From positions 1-5,630 of the forward strand of contig CAAGDP010000080.1 of assembly GCA_900768635.1 (NCBI GenBank): a DNA stretch of 5,630 nucleotides, given 5' to 3'. Shown here in pieces: positions 5,520-5,630 of this stretch. Under the pieces are notes generated by a model. The model searched no databases, was not told the DNA's origin, and saw only the letters and a program-made list of their open reading frames with translations. How positions within the stretch are numbered: the first letter of the stretch is position 1; every line of letters begins with the position of its first letter. Made by a program: the position numbers and the translations under genes. The stretch comes from Enterobacterales bacterium (GTDB taxonomy: Bacteria > Pseudomonadota > Gammaproteobacteria > Enterobacterales > Succinivibrionaceae).

Positions 5520-5630
5520 ATGAAACAAATATATATGGTACTTTGTTCTGTAAGGCAAATAAAACCTAGGTTCAGTTAAGAACCGTATATAAATCAAGTC
5601 GTTATTAAGTAAGAGCCTTACGTTTTCTAC
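5520..5630. other. Right edge without a recognisable gene
   Basis: No gene is recognised. One minus-strand frame is open from the window edge to the A10 run (37 codons, including LTEPRFYLPYRTKYHIY), but its composition does not look like a known domain. GGTTC (5569-5573) and GAACC (5580-5584) form a 5-bp stem with a 6-base loop. The segment may be the start of another element lying further right. Confidence 0.4.

Noticed and set aside
1..5630. CRISPR array, tRNA or rRNA genes
   Set aside because: No regularly spaced direct repeats, no cloverleaf with a T-loop GTTCRA motif in a proper context, and no rRNA-like conserved stretches were seen on either strand.

Overview
The window looks like a chromosomal stretch from a gammaproteobacterium of moderate GC content. 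The main evidence is a full-length HrpA-type DEAH-box RNA helicase (1291 residues) that follows the enterobacterial HrpA layout from end to end, including the long C-terminal DUF3418 region. A gut anaerobe such as a member of the Succinivibrionaceae would fit. That guess rests on general look and on a neighbouring acetyltransferase of a type common in gut bacteria; it is not proven here.

Layout. (1) Bases 1-116 are the right end of an IS200/IS605-type element: a run of small hairpins ending in a 9-bp stem with a TTTA loop and a TAGTTGAC tail. This is the form of a TnpB-associated omega RNA scaffold. The tnpB gene itself would lie to the left, outside the window. (2) Bases 117-290 are the leader of hrpA, with a TATAAT box and a short dyad. 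(3) Bases 291-4166 (+) are hrpA. (4) Bases 4191-4700 (-) encode a GNAT acetyltransferase, convergent with hrpA and only 24 bases from it. (5) Bases 4701-5050 are a 350-base gap without a clear gene. It holds a + strand TATAAT box, a cluster of nested and mutually exclusive inverted repeats (4883-4981), two short ORF remnants and a strong hairpin (4999-5036). (6) Bases 5051-5519 (-) are an AT-rich coding remnant resembling the C-terminal part of DUF2806-type proteins. It has no good start codon and its 5' side stops at a run of ten A. (7) Bases 5520-5630 show no recognisable gene. The last 12 bases repeat a 12-mer found at 4881-4892.

The two intact genes are housekeeping-type and look like independent units that merely converge; nothing suggests a shared pathway. 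Both flanks look like accessory DNA: a mobile-element end on the left, and a decayed, AT-rich, repeat-containing segment on the right. The most open questions are the structured segment at 4815-5036 and the A10-tract remnant at 5051-5519. No complete novel system can be demonstrated from this window.
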